NCBI GenBank assembly: GCA_032629725.1
Contig: JAFEVB010000002.1
Coordinates: forward strand, 4,030,001-4,094,000
DNA length: 64,000 nucleotides
From: Gremmenia infestans
Lineage: Eukaryota; Ascomycota; Leotiomycetes; Helotiales; Hamatocanthoscyphaceae
Direction: 5' to 3'
A program made the translations under genes and the position numbers. Under the pieces are notes generated by a model. That model made no database searches and was not told the DNA's origin. It worked only from the letters and a program-made list of their open reading frames with translations. How positions within the stretch are numbered: position 1 is the first letter of the stretch; every line of letters begins with the position of its first letter. Below, piece after piece: positions 31,795-42,888 of the stretch.

Positions 31795-32671
31795 AAATTT
31801 GTAAAAAGCATTAGTATCAATAGCACTATACAACGTTCCAAAGAATCAAGGAATACCAGCAATGCAAGATAAGTCCAGACTCAGCTCGGTAGAGAAGTGT
31901 TCTTCCAGGGTCAGACATCCTCCCCCGGCTTGCATCTACAATGTCTGGCACGCTTATGCCTATGGAATAATATTGAACGAAGGGTTCTTGATATTTTGTC
32001 AGAATATTCTCCTGGCTCTTTGCATGAAATACATCATGGATGTGTAACAACTCTAGCCGAACACAATCGGGAACCATTGGAGTAATCAGGTTTATACAGA
32101 TGGGGATCTCATCTTGACTGACATGATACATGAAATATCGATGTCCAATCGTGTGAGTCGTGACCAATCCAAAAACTAGATAGGAAGCTAAAGGACGGAC
32201 TTCCTAAGGTTCGGTTTCTAAGAAGGTACGAATTTCAAAGCCCAATGAAGATCTATAGGTATTGGGTCTTTAAAATCTTCCACAGACCATAGGAGATTTC
32301 GATAGGGCATAGAAATATAGAAAATACTATTGTGAAAGAGGAAAAAGGGAAGTGAAAGGGATTAAAACTAACAGTAACTTTATAGACGTAGGGTAAAAAG
32401 TATTTTGAACCTTGTCCTAGATGCCTCATAGTTACTCATGTGTAGTCGATCATTATAATCTCCTGTAGTAAGTATATGCTGGGATCGCACCAAACGGCAA
32501 GTGAAGATTGTCGTTGAATCAAGGTGAAGGTGGGGCAAAATAAATTTCTTGACGCGAAATCCGACGCGAACCTCTCTACGCGCGACGCGTCTTCCCCAAA
32601 ATATTGTGAGCAGAAAATCAAATCAACCACGACAACACTTCTTGAAACCTCACTCAAAACTCTCACACACC
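31795..32671. other. Intergenic, no gene seen
   Basis: 877 bp; the only frames are short and lack family features. It contains the POL12 promoter at its right end (ACGCGAAAT/GACGCGAA near 32560 resembles an MCB-like ACGCG cell-cycle element; inference). Confidence 0.4.
32560..32590 (+). promoter_or_regulatory. ACGCG-containing cluster before POL12
   Basis: Within about 110 bp of the POL12 ATG the sequence contains several CGCG-type motifs (GACGCGAA, TACGCGCGACGCGTC). In yeasts, ACGCGT (MCB) elements drive G1/S expression of DNA-replication genes such as POL12, so the location is fitting. Motif-level inference only. Confidence 0.4.
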
Positions 32672-34831
32672 ATGGCAGACTCTGCAGAAGCTATAAGAGA
32701 GCGGTTTGTTCCGGCTGCATGCCCGGAACTGGAGGACGACGTCCTCTCTGAGCTCCAATCTATCATGCGCCTTCACTCGATCGACGTGCAGGAATTATGG
32801 TACAAATGGGAATCTTACAGCATGAAAATGGGGGCGGACGACATGAAGTTAAATATCGACACTGCGAGGGCTTTGAAGAAGGATGTACAGGACGGATTGG
32901 AGCGCGAAAGTAGGAGCAAGGCGCATTTGCAGACAAATAAACGTGGAGGGGCTACACCACGGAATGTCTCGAATAGTGGGGATGTTTTCGGGATGTGAGT
33001 GTGTCTTGAGGGTAATATGACCGGGGCTAATTGTTTGACAGGCTGGACAGCCTCGTACCTAATACTCCGAAAGCTGGATCTGCGAGTAGACTGGGTGGAA
33101 AGCGGAAGTTTGAGACGCCCTCGATGTCGAGAGTGAAAGCCGAACCTGCAAGCAGTCCACCAGATTTCAAGACGCCATATAAATCGGGGGATCAGAGTGG
33201 CTCAGCGTATGCAGCCACTTCCCTATACATGTGGCCACTAGCTAATTTTATACAGAGTTTCCTTTCATGACCGACCAAATGCCGGACAAGCGGTCGAAGT
33301 TCTGAATGATCATCTACAAGTTCCAGATCCACCATTTGCTCCATTTTCTGAACCCCGGATTAAACTTGTAGGGAATTCGGATATTAAAAAACTATCATAC
33401 AAACCATTGGCCATGAAGTCGTCGGAGGCATCTGAGATTTTGGATGATCGGATAGATGAGTTCATGGCTCTTGTTCAAGCTCACCACAACCTCGAGGACG
33501 CTGCGTTTGGAAGTGCTGCAAGCCAGGGAGCCAATGAGATTGTGGCAGTTGGAAGGATAGCATCAGATTCTTTGGAAGGGAAACTCAACGCCTCATCCAT
33601 TGTGCTTGAGACATCACGACGAATGGGCGCAGGTCTACGAGTACCCTTGAAACTCGATGCTCTACCCGGCTTCCAATTTTTTCCCGGTCAAATTGTGGCA
33701 TTGAAAGGAATCAACGCTTCAGGTGACAACTTCACAGTCAGCGAGATACTGGAAATGCCCCTCTTAGGAAGCGCAGCATCTTCCACAACCCGCCTAGAAG
33801 AACACGTCCAGCGCCTTCGTGGTGGCCCAGACGCCATGGACTCGGACAGCCCCCCCACTCCCCTAAACGTTCTCATCGCCTCCGGTCCCTACACCGCCGA
33901 CGACAATCTCGATTTTGAGCCCCTCCACGCCCTCTGCAGCCAAGCAGCAGATTCATATGCCGACGCTCTCATCCTCACCGGCCCATTCCTCGACATCGAC
34001 CACCCGCTCATCGCCTCGGGCGACTTCGACCTCCCCGAAGACGCAGTGCCAGAGCCAGATACCGCTACCATGAACACAGTCTTCAAATACCTAATCTCGC
34101 CCGCCTTCGTCTCATTAGTATCAGCAAACCCACATATTACCATCATCCTCGTCCCATCCGTGAAAGACATAATCAGCAAACACGTTTCCTGGCCCCAAGA
34201 ACCCTTCCCTAGGAAAGATCTCGGCCTTCCCAAATCAGTAAAGATCATTGGTAACCCCATGACGTTATCCCTCAATGAGATCGCAATCGGAATTTCCTCC
34301 CAAGACATCCTCACCGAGCTCCGTACATCTGAAGTCACGGGCGGGAAAATTCAAGACGCATCCATGCTAGCGAGGTTACCGAAATACATGATCGAGCAGC
34401 GGAATTTCTTCCCCCTGTTTCCGAGTGTTGATAGGGAGGCCTTGCCGAAGACGGGGACGAGGGAGGGGAAACCGGCGGGGAGTATGCTTGATGTTAGTTT
34501 CTTGAGACTGGGGGAGATGGTTAATGTGAGGCCGGATCTTCTGGTCGTTCCTAGTGCGCTGCCGGCTTTTGCTAAGGTACGTATGATTGAAGCCCTTTGG
34601 CTTTTCTCACCTCGTGTGTCAAGAGATTTATGAACTGTACTGACGTGGTGTTAGGTCGTGGAAAGTGTCTTGGTTGTCAATCCGGGGTATTTGTCGAAAA
34701 GGAGGGCGGCGGGTACTTATGTACGGTTAACTGTGTATCCGGCTACTGTTACGGATGAGGAGAGAAGCTCGGGTTTGATGGTTGGGCATAAGCTGTTTGA
34801 ACGCGCTAGGGTTGATGTGTTGCGCATATGA
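32672..34831 (+). CDS. pol12: DNA polymerase alpha subunit B (Pol12)
   Basis: Four exons: 32672-32994, 33042-33206, 33256-34576, 34655-34831, giving 661 aa. It is the non-catalytic B subunit of DNA polymerase alpha-primase, needed for replication initiation. The N-terminal helical domain (about residues 1-80) is followed by a disordered Ser/Pro-rich linker. Then come an OB-fold segment (RRMGAGLRVPLKLDALPGFQ, PGQIVALKGIN) and an inactivated calcineurin-like phosphoesterase domain with LNVLIASGPYT, ALILTGPFLD and IILVPSVKD. The end contains FAKVVESVLVVNPGYLSK and AGTYVRLTV, both typical of the family. All junctions are in frame and length fits fungal Pol12. Confidence 0.94.
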
Positions 34832-35059
34832 GCTATGGATATGATTATGCTGTGTTTTAAATGGTTTATGGATGGCGCTCTGGGGGGTTGGATAATGTTT
34901 ATAAGAGCTATGGTGGTCACTTATATGAGACATTATGAATTATTGCCGTCCGGAACTGGGACAATACCGACCCTGAATTACAGACAAGAGAACTGGTGAG
35001 TGTCTGGAACATGTGTGATGCACCAGCTCTTACATTTGAATTAAGTGCATTGGGCGAGA

Positions 35060-36454
35060 CTATCTAGAGTCTACTCTCCGCCTCTTGTCACCCTCATACC
35101 GATCCATATCCCTCGACGTACTCCTCTTCCGCCGTCTGTCATCTTGATACCGGTCCCTATCCCGTCTCGGTGACCTAGATCTCGATCGTGAACGTCTGCT
35201 AGGACGATATGTATCACCACCACTATCTCTCTGTTCCCTGTCGCCGCCTTCACGCATGGCTCTTGGACCTTCAGGTGCGCCGGCTACTTGCTCCCTCTTG
35301 CGTGAACCAACAGGCATAGAATTCGCACCGCTTCTTTCAGCACCTCCCCTATCCCGATCAGGTGCATATCTTTCATCACCACCAAAGCCTCCTCCAAAGC
35401 CGCCCCTGCCTCCCTTTTTCCTATCATCAAAATCACCCCATCTTCCCGTATCCTCAGACTTCAAATCCCTATACTTCGTCGCACCTTTCTTTCCTAATTT
35501 CGTCATATCCCTCATCTGCAATGCCTGTGGCAACAGTTCCCGATTCTGCACATCATCCGCAAACCTGGATCCCATAATATCCCTACGATCGAGCCCCTCC
35601 GCTTTTGCGTCGTCCTGGAAGAACGCACCCTTATGATAATACTTCTGCATGAACCCCATCTTCCCCTTGCCGTCCTTCTCCTCCTTCTGCCCTTTCAAAA
35701 ACTCGTCATCCTCCGCTCTCCTCTCCTCTTCACTTAAATTCTTCCGTCTCTCCACTTCCTCGAGCTCCTTTTCGCGCTCCTCGATCTTAACCCTCTCCCT
35801 CTTGATCCTCTTCAGCTCTCTCAGCTTCCATGCCGCGTACTCAGCCTCCGGATCAACATCATCCGTATCATCGACCTCATCCCCCTCCTCCTCATCATCA
35901 TCCCAATTCTTCTTGCCCGCCTGCTTAGCCGCTAGATCCCGCGCAATCTGCTCTTCTACAATCTCATCCGCGAGTTGCCTCTTCCTAGCCTCTTCGGCCT
36001 CGTATAACTCTTCTTCGGTTTTCTGTTCGGGCACCGCGGCGCGGTTTTGCTTCTTGATGAATTTCGGTCGTATCAAGAGGCGTCGAGGCGCTTCTTCTTC
36101 ACTGCTTTCTTCTTCGCCGCTACTACTCTCCTCTTCGCTACCACTACCGCTCGCGCCCTCTTCTTCGCTTTCAGTCACGAAGCCTTCTTCTTCTTTTTCT
36201 TTTAGCGCTTTTTCTTCCGCAATGCGAGAAGCTTCTTTCGCGGCGGCGAGTTTACGACCTGCGGCAAGGTCGACTTTATTGAGATTGCTGGTTATACCTG
36301 CTGCTGTGGATGCTTTGGGAGGTGCTTTTGTGGTGGGGGGTGCGGGTGCTTCGTTGTCTGAGTCTTCGGAGGAGGAATTTTCTTCTTGCACTGCTTTCCC
36401 AGGGCGATAGCGGGGTGCCTTGACGGGGTTCGCGGTCATACGTTTGGGAGGCAT
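35060..36454 (-). CDS. MFAP1-family spliceosomal protein
   Basis: Single exon, 464 aa from MPPKRM; upstream Met codons in the same frame add a hydrophobic stretch unlike the family. MFAP1 (PF06991) is a component of the spliceosomal B complex. The N-terminal half is Glu/Ser-rich and acidic with a long charged helix (EYAAWKLRELKRIKRER, EEREKELEEVERRKNL). The diagnostic C-terminal core is clear: KMGFMQKYYHKGAFFQDD, then RDIMGSRFADDVQNRELLP and KKGATKYRDLKSEDTGRWGDF. A Gly-rich and then RS/RD-rich tail follows (SRSRSRSPRRDRDR), common in splicing factors. Role is known from metazoan and plant homologues; the fungal protein is inferred to act alike. Confidence 0.92.
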   Translation of the reverse strand: MPPKRMTANPVKAPRYRPGKAVQEENSSSEDSDNEAPAPPTTKAPPKASTAAGITSNLNKVDLAAGRKLAAAKEASRIAEEKALKEKEEEGFVTESEEEGASGSGSEEESSSGEEESSEEEAPRRLLIRPKFIKKQNRAAVPEQKTEEELYEAEEARKRQLADEIVEEQIARDLAAKQAGKKNWDDDEEEGDEVDDTDDVDPEAEYAAWKLRELKRIKRERVKIEEREKELEEVERRKNLSEEERRAEDDEFLKGQKEEKDGKGKMGFMQKYYHKGAFFQDDAKAEGLDRRDIMGSRFADDVQNRELLPQALQMRDMTKLGKKGATKYRDLKSEDTGRWGDFDDRKKGGRGGFGGGFGGDERYAPDRDRGGAERSGANSMPVGSRKREQVAGAPEGPRAMREGGDREQRDSGGDTYRPSRRSRSRSRSPRRDRDRYQDDRRRKRSTSRDMDRYEGDKRRRVDSR

Positions 36455-37910
36455 TATGGCGGGTGGGTATACTGGATATGGAGATGGAGGGAGGTTGAAT
36501 TGATGGAGCCGCAAGTTTTGTAACTGACGAGGCTGAAAGAATAAGGTTTAGCACTAGCCTTGGCAGATGCGCTTATGCAGGCTGACTCATGTGTCAACGT
36601 CTCGTCTCACCACCAGCACTCAAGATCACTTTCAAATATTCTCATATTTGAGCAAATCTCTACCTTCTTTATTTTTGGAACTTCCTGAATCTGTTGAAAG
36701 TAAAGGTGGCCTTGGAATTCATTGGTACCGAGGAGATAGCCAACGAGATATTTCAAAGATGGGTTGATCCGACCTGTCCTAGGCTAATGTTTTGATGACA
36801 TTTCTAGGTATAATCGTGGGCATATTTCAGATTGATCCTCACTCATTGCAAGGTTTTCTTTCCACCAAAAAAGCTCTGGTAAGCTTAGGAATATCAGATA
36901 AATTACGGGATGCGTCTGCACTTCTCCTAACTTTCCGCTTCGCGGACGTTGTTTTACTGGCTATTGGACAGTGTGACCTTAGACATACCGCTCTTGGCCA
37001 GCTTCCTAGTACGACTCGAGCACCATCTCGTAGCTGTAGAAAGAGTCGAGAAGGAATTACACATTTACGGTCAACTACCACTTCCGCAGCTCCTGCAGAT
37101 TTGCTCATATCTTGGACAGAGTCTGGCCTCCCACCAGACTCTTACACTGTAGTCGAAGCAAAATCTCCAGTACCTCTGGATAACTGTGTCCTATACAAAA
37201 GTAGAACTGCAAGCCCACTGTATTGAAGCTTAATCCTGTCGAAAAATGGACGGCTCCGAATGAAGAACCGGGAAACTAATCCTAGAGGAAGAAGAGAAGA
37301 TGACTCTGATGTCACATTTTATGTGACAGAACAAGGCGCAGAATTCTACAGACAATGGATTGAACAGAGATTTCTGTATGCTGAGGTTTGGGTTTTCCGT
37401 ATTCAGGTGCCCAACGAATATTTTAGCATTTGTGCTGTTTTAGCTTATTACACTTGCTGAAAGGATGAGTGAAGAAGAGCTACACAGTAGTGTTACGGAA
37501 ATTCCGTAAAGGGATGGATCTTCAGGAGTAGAGGTACTGTAGATTGACTAGCAGAGGAAGTTCTAGTGAAAGCATACATCGATATTAATTCTCCGCCTGT
37601 CCTGCTAAAGGCCGACAGCAATGAGTACATAACAACGAATAAAGTATTACGTGAGCAGAGGCGTGCGAACAGCAAATGATAATGCGATGAAGGACACAGA
37701 AGACTAAAAACGCATCTTATATACGGCGTGTAGAGGAAAAGAATCATCCACGGTATTTGAGAAAAGGACGGAAAAAGTGTAAAGTATAAAGACGAAACTG
37801 CTGTATACTCTACAGGTCTAATATGCCTTCACATGGTATCATAGCCCTGCCATCATGATATATCCACAACTCCATACGCCCACGTAAATGCAGCAGAGGA
37901 ATCTTGACCT
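36455..37910. other. Intergenic, no supported gene
   Basis: 1456 bp between the MFAP1 start and the ALB1 stop. Frames at 36792-37226 and 36949-37152 give a short segment (LVRLEHHLVAVERVEKE) faintly like the linker of ABCC transporters, but with no flanking ABC sequence. I do not call a gene. Confidence 0.4.
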
Positions 37911-38497
37911 CTATAATATCTCATCCTGATCTTCCTCTGGCAATTGAACTGATTCCGGAACATCATCGCTCACCTCCTTCTCGGCCACGACCTCCTCGTC
38001 CACCATCTCATCTTCATCTTCCCAGTCCCCATTCTCTTTCTTCAACCGTTCCGCCTCCTCCGCCTCCTGCTTTGCAAGAATCTTCTTATTCAAATCCTCC
38101 CATGCTTTGCTCCTCTCCTGCACCGTCCTCGCCCTATCCTTACTCTTCTCAACCTTCAACTCCTTCTTGTCCATAAACGCCTCTGCGCGATCGAGGCCTT
38201 TCTCTTGTCGCTTCCGCGCTTTTGAGCTCAGTACTGATTTCCGTCCATTTTTGGACTTCTTCGATACACCTGCTCCTTGATGAACAGCGAGGACGGAGGG
38301 ACGAGAGGTTTTGGCATCTTCTGGGGGTTTGAGGTCTTTAAGGGACTTGTCGAGGTCGATGCCAGGGGAGGATGCTCGTTTTGCGGCGCGGGAACGGATT
38401 GATGCCGCTGTCTATGTTAGGATCTAGTCTGAACAATGACTTGATGCAGTACTTATTACTTACGAGTCTTTTGCTTGTTGGGCGCTGTTTTTCCCAT
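37911..38497 (-). CDS. alb1: Alb1, pre-60S ribosome export/recycling factor
   Basis: Two exons on the minus strand, 38497-38464 and 38407-37911, giving 176 aa. Alb1 pairs with Arx1 on late pre-60S particles and shuttles between nucleus and cytoplasm. The first 34-nt exon encodes MGKTAPNKQKT. The second exon brings the family core: IRSRAAKRASSPGIDLDKSL, RPSVLAVHQGAGVSKK, then SSKARKRQEKGLDRAEAFMDK and a charged helix to RSKAWEDLNKKI. The C-terminal ~60 residues are acidic. Length equals the fungal family norm (about 175 aa). It is divergent from the UBP1-like gene across 256 bp. Confidence 0.88.
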
Positions 38498-38753
38498 TGT
38501 GGGTGTTGTGAGAAATTATACTGTTCCTTGTCTGTCTGAGTGTGGTGGGGGTTTCTAAATAAATTTATTCTAAATGGCAAAACCTCGGTATAATAAGATA
38601 AGACAAGTACAGGACAAGAATTACAAGGGTACATAAAACCAACCTCATTCCAAGTTCTGATCTCAGCAAAAACATCTTCATGTACCTGGCAACAAAACAC
38701 TTTCGTACCTGTAATTTCTGCTACAAGGGTAGACGTCTATATGGGGTATTACT
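38498..38753. promoter_or_regulatory. Shared divergent promoter, ALB1 / UBP1-like gene
   Basis: Only 256 bp separate the two start codons, so both promoters must overlap. No specific binding motif recognised. Confidence 0.5.
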
Positions 38754-40997
38754 ATGAAGCCTCACGGAAAACAAATACAGGATCTGTTCGACGGTGATCC
38801 GGGCATCGAATACCATCAAGACTACCAAGCAGGCATATCGCCTTCGTACACACGCATAAGCGTCATACTCCCCATCCTACTGTGCTGTATCCCTATCGTG
38901 TATCAAGTTCTCCAGATCCTCGACTACGATCTCCTACCTCTCCCGGAGCTGTTCTGGAACTGCATCGTATACCTCACACCCACACGATTTCTTGATGCTA
39001 TCGAGAACTACCAGAACCCGCTGCGAATCTCGAATCCGGCGTTGAAACACATTCCCCGGACTCATGCCGCAAAGAGCGAAGCCATGCGGCGCATACTGGG
39101 GCTGGATGTACCAGGCGGGATCATCGGAACCGTAGCACAGGCTTCGAGAAGGCGATTATCAACGTTGCCCGGTATCAATATCGTATCTGGCGGGTCGGAT
39201 GGACGGCCTGCGGGATTGGGAAATTGGGATAATTCATGTTATCAGAACAGCGTCCTCCAAGGGCTGGCGTCGCTGGACTCGCTTTCAGGATATCTCACCC
39301 ATCCGGCTTTTGAGAAAAAAGGACCCGAGGAATCGAATATGAATATGGCAGAGGCGTTGAGGAGCTTGATCGCTACGCTTAATGATCCAGAGAATAATGG
39401 GAAGAGGATATGGACCCCCGCGACGCTGAAAAATATGAGTAGTTGGCAGCAGCAGGATGCGCAAGAGTACTTTTCGAAGGTTCTGGATGAAATAGATAAG
39501 GAAGTTGGGCAGGCGGCGAAAGTGACAAGGAGGTTGAAGGGTTTTGAATCGGAAGATTCTGATTCCTCCAGTTCAGAAGTTTCCGAAACTGCTCTTTCGA
39601 TATATCGAAATCCACTAGAAGGATTAATAGCCCAGCGAGTTGGGTGTACGAGATGTGGTCACTCAGAGGGGCTGTCCATGATTCCATTCAATTGCTTAAC
39701 GGTACCTTTGGGCGGAGCATATGGGCATGACATATCCGAGTGTCTAGATGAATACACCAAACTGGAACAGATCGAAGGTGTCGAATGTGGGAAATGCACA
39801 CTACTCAAGGTCCAAAGACTGCTCACATTGCTTAAAGACCGAGCCGAGACCTCTGGGGTTGAGAAAAACCACGCATACCAACAAACTAGAGAGAGGCTAG
39901 AAATGGTCACGGAGGCATTAGAGGATGATGATTACGAGGAGAAGACGCTCAAAAAGTGTAACATCTCAAGCAAAAGCCGAGTATCTTCCACCAAATCTCG
40001 GCAGGCCGTTATAGCACGGCCGCCTAAGTCGCTAGCTGTGCACTTCAATCGAAGTCTTTTCGACGAACTCACGGGAGAGCTGAGAAAGAATCACTCTGAA
40101 GTTCGTTTCCCGAAATATCTTGACCTTGGGCCGTGGTGTTTAGGGAGCTTGGGGACCACTGCAGACGGTCTAATTGAAGAATGGCTTTTGAATCCCGACA
40201 AACCTATGGTTGCTAGCAGTAGCCAGCCCTCGAGGTTATTGGGTCCAATTTACGAGCTGAGAGCTGTGGTGACCCATTATGGACGGCATGAGAATGGGCA
40301 TTACATATGCTACAGGAAGCATCCTTCAGGCACAGGTGGTGAAAAGACTGAGAAACGGGACCAGTGGTGGAGGATGAGCGATGACGACGTGATGAAGGTC
40401 AGCGAGGAAAATGTGCTTGGACAGGGTGGGGTGTTTATGTTATTTTACGATCAAGTCGAGCCCGCAATTCCGACGCTACCTAAAATTGCCGCTGTTGATA
40501 TGGCTCCCTCTGTCAATTCCTCGGTTCCAGTTTCAGTTGCGCCTGTTTCGACGGAAGGCATCAAGGTAGCTGAGCCGGAAGCATCGGACCCCCAAGTCAA
40601 CACAGTTCTCCTAATTAATGACGACAAAGCTGTTCTCTCCAGCGTCGTCACATCTGAACCTGTTAAGCTCATTGAATCAACACATCCAGAGCCAGCTGTG
40701 ACGGTCAAAATACCTCATACATCCTCGAACGACGTCGTCCTCGCAGCCAACACCCCCCTCCCCGACCAAGACGACTCCGACCTATCTTCATTCTCCGAGG
40801 ACGAAACCACTACCTCGGAGAGTGCCGCACCAGCAACCAGCGTGTCCGAGTTCACTGACGAAGAATATGAGAGGCACGACGATAATTACCATCCCGCAAA
40901 GGCAATCGTAGTGCCTCCCTATATTCCCCAAATGGGCGGGAAGAAGGGCTCTACTGGCAGTCTAAAAGGGTCTACGGGGAGTTTGTTAATGGTTTAA
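38754..40997 (+). CDS. Ubiquitin carboxyl-terminal hydrolase, Ubp1/USP16-like, membrane-anchored
   Basis: Single exon, 747 aa. It is a peptidase family C19 deubiquitinase. A hydrophobic helix near residues 35-52 (ISVILPILLCCIPIVYQVLQ) precedes the catalytic domain, as in yeast Ubp1, which is ER-associated. The Cys box is GLGNWDNSCYQNSVLQGL (Cys162). A zinc-type Cys pair pattern follows (VGCTRCGHSEGL and VECGKCTLL). The His box is YGRHENGHYICYR (His516), and WWRMSDDDV with MLFYDQ ends the domain near residue 565. The last ~180 residues are disordered and acidic. The catalytic residues are all present, so activity is expected. The intronless form contrasts with most neighbours. Confidence 0.92.
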   Translation: MKPHGKQIQDLFDGDPGIEYHQDYQAGISPSYTRISVILPILLCCIPIVYQVLQILDYDLLPLPELFWNCIVYLTPTRFLDAIENYQNPLRISNPALKHIPRTHAAKSEAMRRILGLDVPGGIIGTVAQASRRRLSTLPGINIVSGGSDGRPAGLGNWDNSCYQNSVLQGLASLDSLSGYLTHPAFEKKGPEESNMNMAEALRSLIATLNDPENNGKRIWTPATLKNMSSWQQQDAQEYFSKVLDEIDKEVGQAAKVTRRLKGFESEDSDSSSSEVSETALSIYRNPLEGLIAQRVGCTRCGHSEGLSMIPFNCLTVPLGGAYGHDISECLDEYTKLEQIEGVECGKCTLLKVQRLLTLLKDRAETSGVEKNHAYQQTRERLEMVTEALEDDDYEEKTLKKCNISSKSRVSSTKSRQAVIARPPKSLAVHFNRSLFDELTGELRKNHSEVRFPKYLDLGPWCLGSLGTTADGLIEEWLLNPDKPMVASSSQPSRLLGPIYELRAVVTHYGRHENGHYICYRKHPSGTGGEKTEKRDQWWRMSDDDVMKVSEENVLGQGGVFMLFYDQVEPAIPTLPKIAAVDMAPSVNSSVPVSVAPVSTEGIKVAEPEASDPQVNTVLLINDDKAVLSSVVTSEPVKLIESTHPEPAVTVKIPHTSSNDVVLAANTPLPDQDDSDLSSFSEDETTTSESAAPATSVSEFTDEEYERHDDNYHPAKAIVVPPYIPQMGGKKGSTGSLKGSTGSLLMV

Positions 40998-42888
40998 GTC
41001 AATCTTTTTGGCTTTATATTTTGATTCATTGTTCCATAGCGATGGAGTTTCGGGGTGGGTTTTAGTGTCGGGATATCGTATATGGGGCGAGGCTTATTGT
41101 CCTTTAGCGAGACGGACCTTATGAGAAATGATTGATATGTATATGTGTTGAAAGGACAGCGCAGTACTTGGTTTAGGTGCTAGCGTAGAAACTCAATTTT
41201 GGAGAGTATAGCGAATAAATGCAAGGTTCAAATACATGCTCCAGTTGATTTCCGCCTGCCTCCCGAGGTGCAGTAACATGTGCCTTCCATGACTTTTGGC
41301 GATTATTAAACCAGATCCGTTGTGCCAGATAACAGGAAATCTTGCTTTGGCTTTTGTTGTGACTCAAACTGGCTGCCTCTGTATGCCTGAGGAACTCTTA
41401 ACCAACCAGCCACCATGGTCTAGACCCAGCATATAAGTATAGTATGGCTCAGGCATTCGAAAACGCTGCATATATCCTTCTTGACTTTGTCTATTTGAGA
41501 CATAGAGCCTATAAACTCCTCCGCTATCTCATTCATCATCTCCTCTCTCTCTTCCGGTGGGCACTTCTTAATAGTCCATACCATATTGATTTTCGCAATT
41601 CGCCAAACAGTATACATAAGAGTAGATCCCACCAAAACCCACCCAACAGTAATGATGGTAATGAATAAGCCAGTGCATACAATAGCAGGATGATGTGATG
41701 TGGCAGAGGTGCACGTCTGTCGACGTAGCTATCAGACATGTCCCTGATGGGGTTTGGGTCGTGGTTGTTGAGGGGAGTAAGGCGCTCGTAGTTCTTCGCA
41801 GCATAGCGTAGTTTGTTGCTATTTTTATAAGGGTTCTGTTGGGAGTTTAGTGCTTGAGTGAGTTTTGAGGATATATACATATACGGATATATAACTTTCC
41901 GGAAGTGGAATTTGAACTATTGTAATATGAGATGCTTGTGGGTGCGTAGAGTCATTTGAGATACGGTGGAAGTTTATGGATGGATAGCGAGTGCTTTTTT
42001 AGAAGTGCTTGAGGTATAAATGATATGGGAGGAAAAACTGTAGTTGAGACTAACAGTGGCTAAGACTAGCTTAACCACTGTTGCCTTTGTCGCGTCACAA
42101 GACATGATGAACCAAACATTAGATCGGTTCATTAGGTGAAGCAGGTAGTATTGATAATGACATAATTAATGGTAACACAAATTCAATAAGGAGAATTGAC
42201 AGACGCTTATGTCTTTGAATGTGTAAGAGAGCGTGATATGCGAAAACTCTTCGCTGGCGATCCCCGTTTATCATTTACAAAAGAACGGGCAACGTCAAAA
42301 GGATGGCAAGATCAAAGCAAATGACATCAAATATAATACAGCATCCTACTTGGAATATAAACAAGGGGATGATGGATTATGCTCATGTACTTAAGGAAAA
42401 GGGGGCAAGGCAGAGTTGAAAACGGGGACTAAGCGAATCTGGCAAAAGGGGACGCAACTCGGCACATGTTAGGCTGCTTTATTGAGTCTACTGGACAGTG
42501 TACTCAGTAGAGGAAATAATGTCAGGTATAATGTCTCACCTAGAGTAGAGCTTTCTCCTGGCGGATTCGATATTTGACTTGATCTACCAAACGCTCGGCC
42601 TTACATATAAAGTCCTCTGCATGAAAAGATAGTGCCGATTTTCTGAAACCAGCAAGGCACTAATTAGACCTTGCTTCATACTTAAAAGTCGGGCCTTCGC
42701 CTGACAATCAGAACACTGGATGATGATACTGGGCGAGGTCGCAAGCTCGGAAAATAAGGCCCCAGAAGTTGTGGCACACTGTCGGGGCTTTTAGCGCCAG
42801 CTGGCCTCGCGCTAAAGAAATTCCTCAGCCTGATAAACAGTCACCCCTCCCCTCCTCCTTTTCCTAGAATACAATACAACACAACAAG
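40998..42888. other. Intergenic region with at most one small membrane-protein gene
   Basis: 1891 bp. Apart from the doubtful frame at 41420-41880, I see only short frames. The last ~50 bp before 42889 are C/T-rich and look like the eIF2B-delta leader. Confidence 0.4.
41420..41880 (-). CDS. Possible small membrane protein, exon structure unresolved
   Basis: On the minus strand two overlapping frames both encode a hydrophobic helix: one from the Met at 41738 (MSDSYVDRRAPLPHHIILLL), the other in a neighbouring frame (VGWVLVGSTLMYTVWRIAKINMVWTIKKC). The second frame continues with a charged amphipathic helix (PPEEREEMMNEIAEEFIGSM), which looks protein-like. An upstream exon is needed to supply a start. 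I do not recognise a family, and it may not be a gene. Confidence 0.25.

Noticed and set aside
36792..37226. Short frames resembling an ABCC transporter linker
   Set aside because: Only one short stretch (LVRLEHHLVAVERVEKE) is suggestive; no Walker, signature or transmembrane sequence is nearby and the frames conflict.
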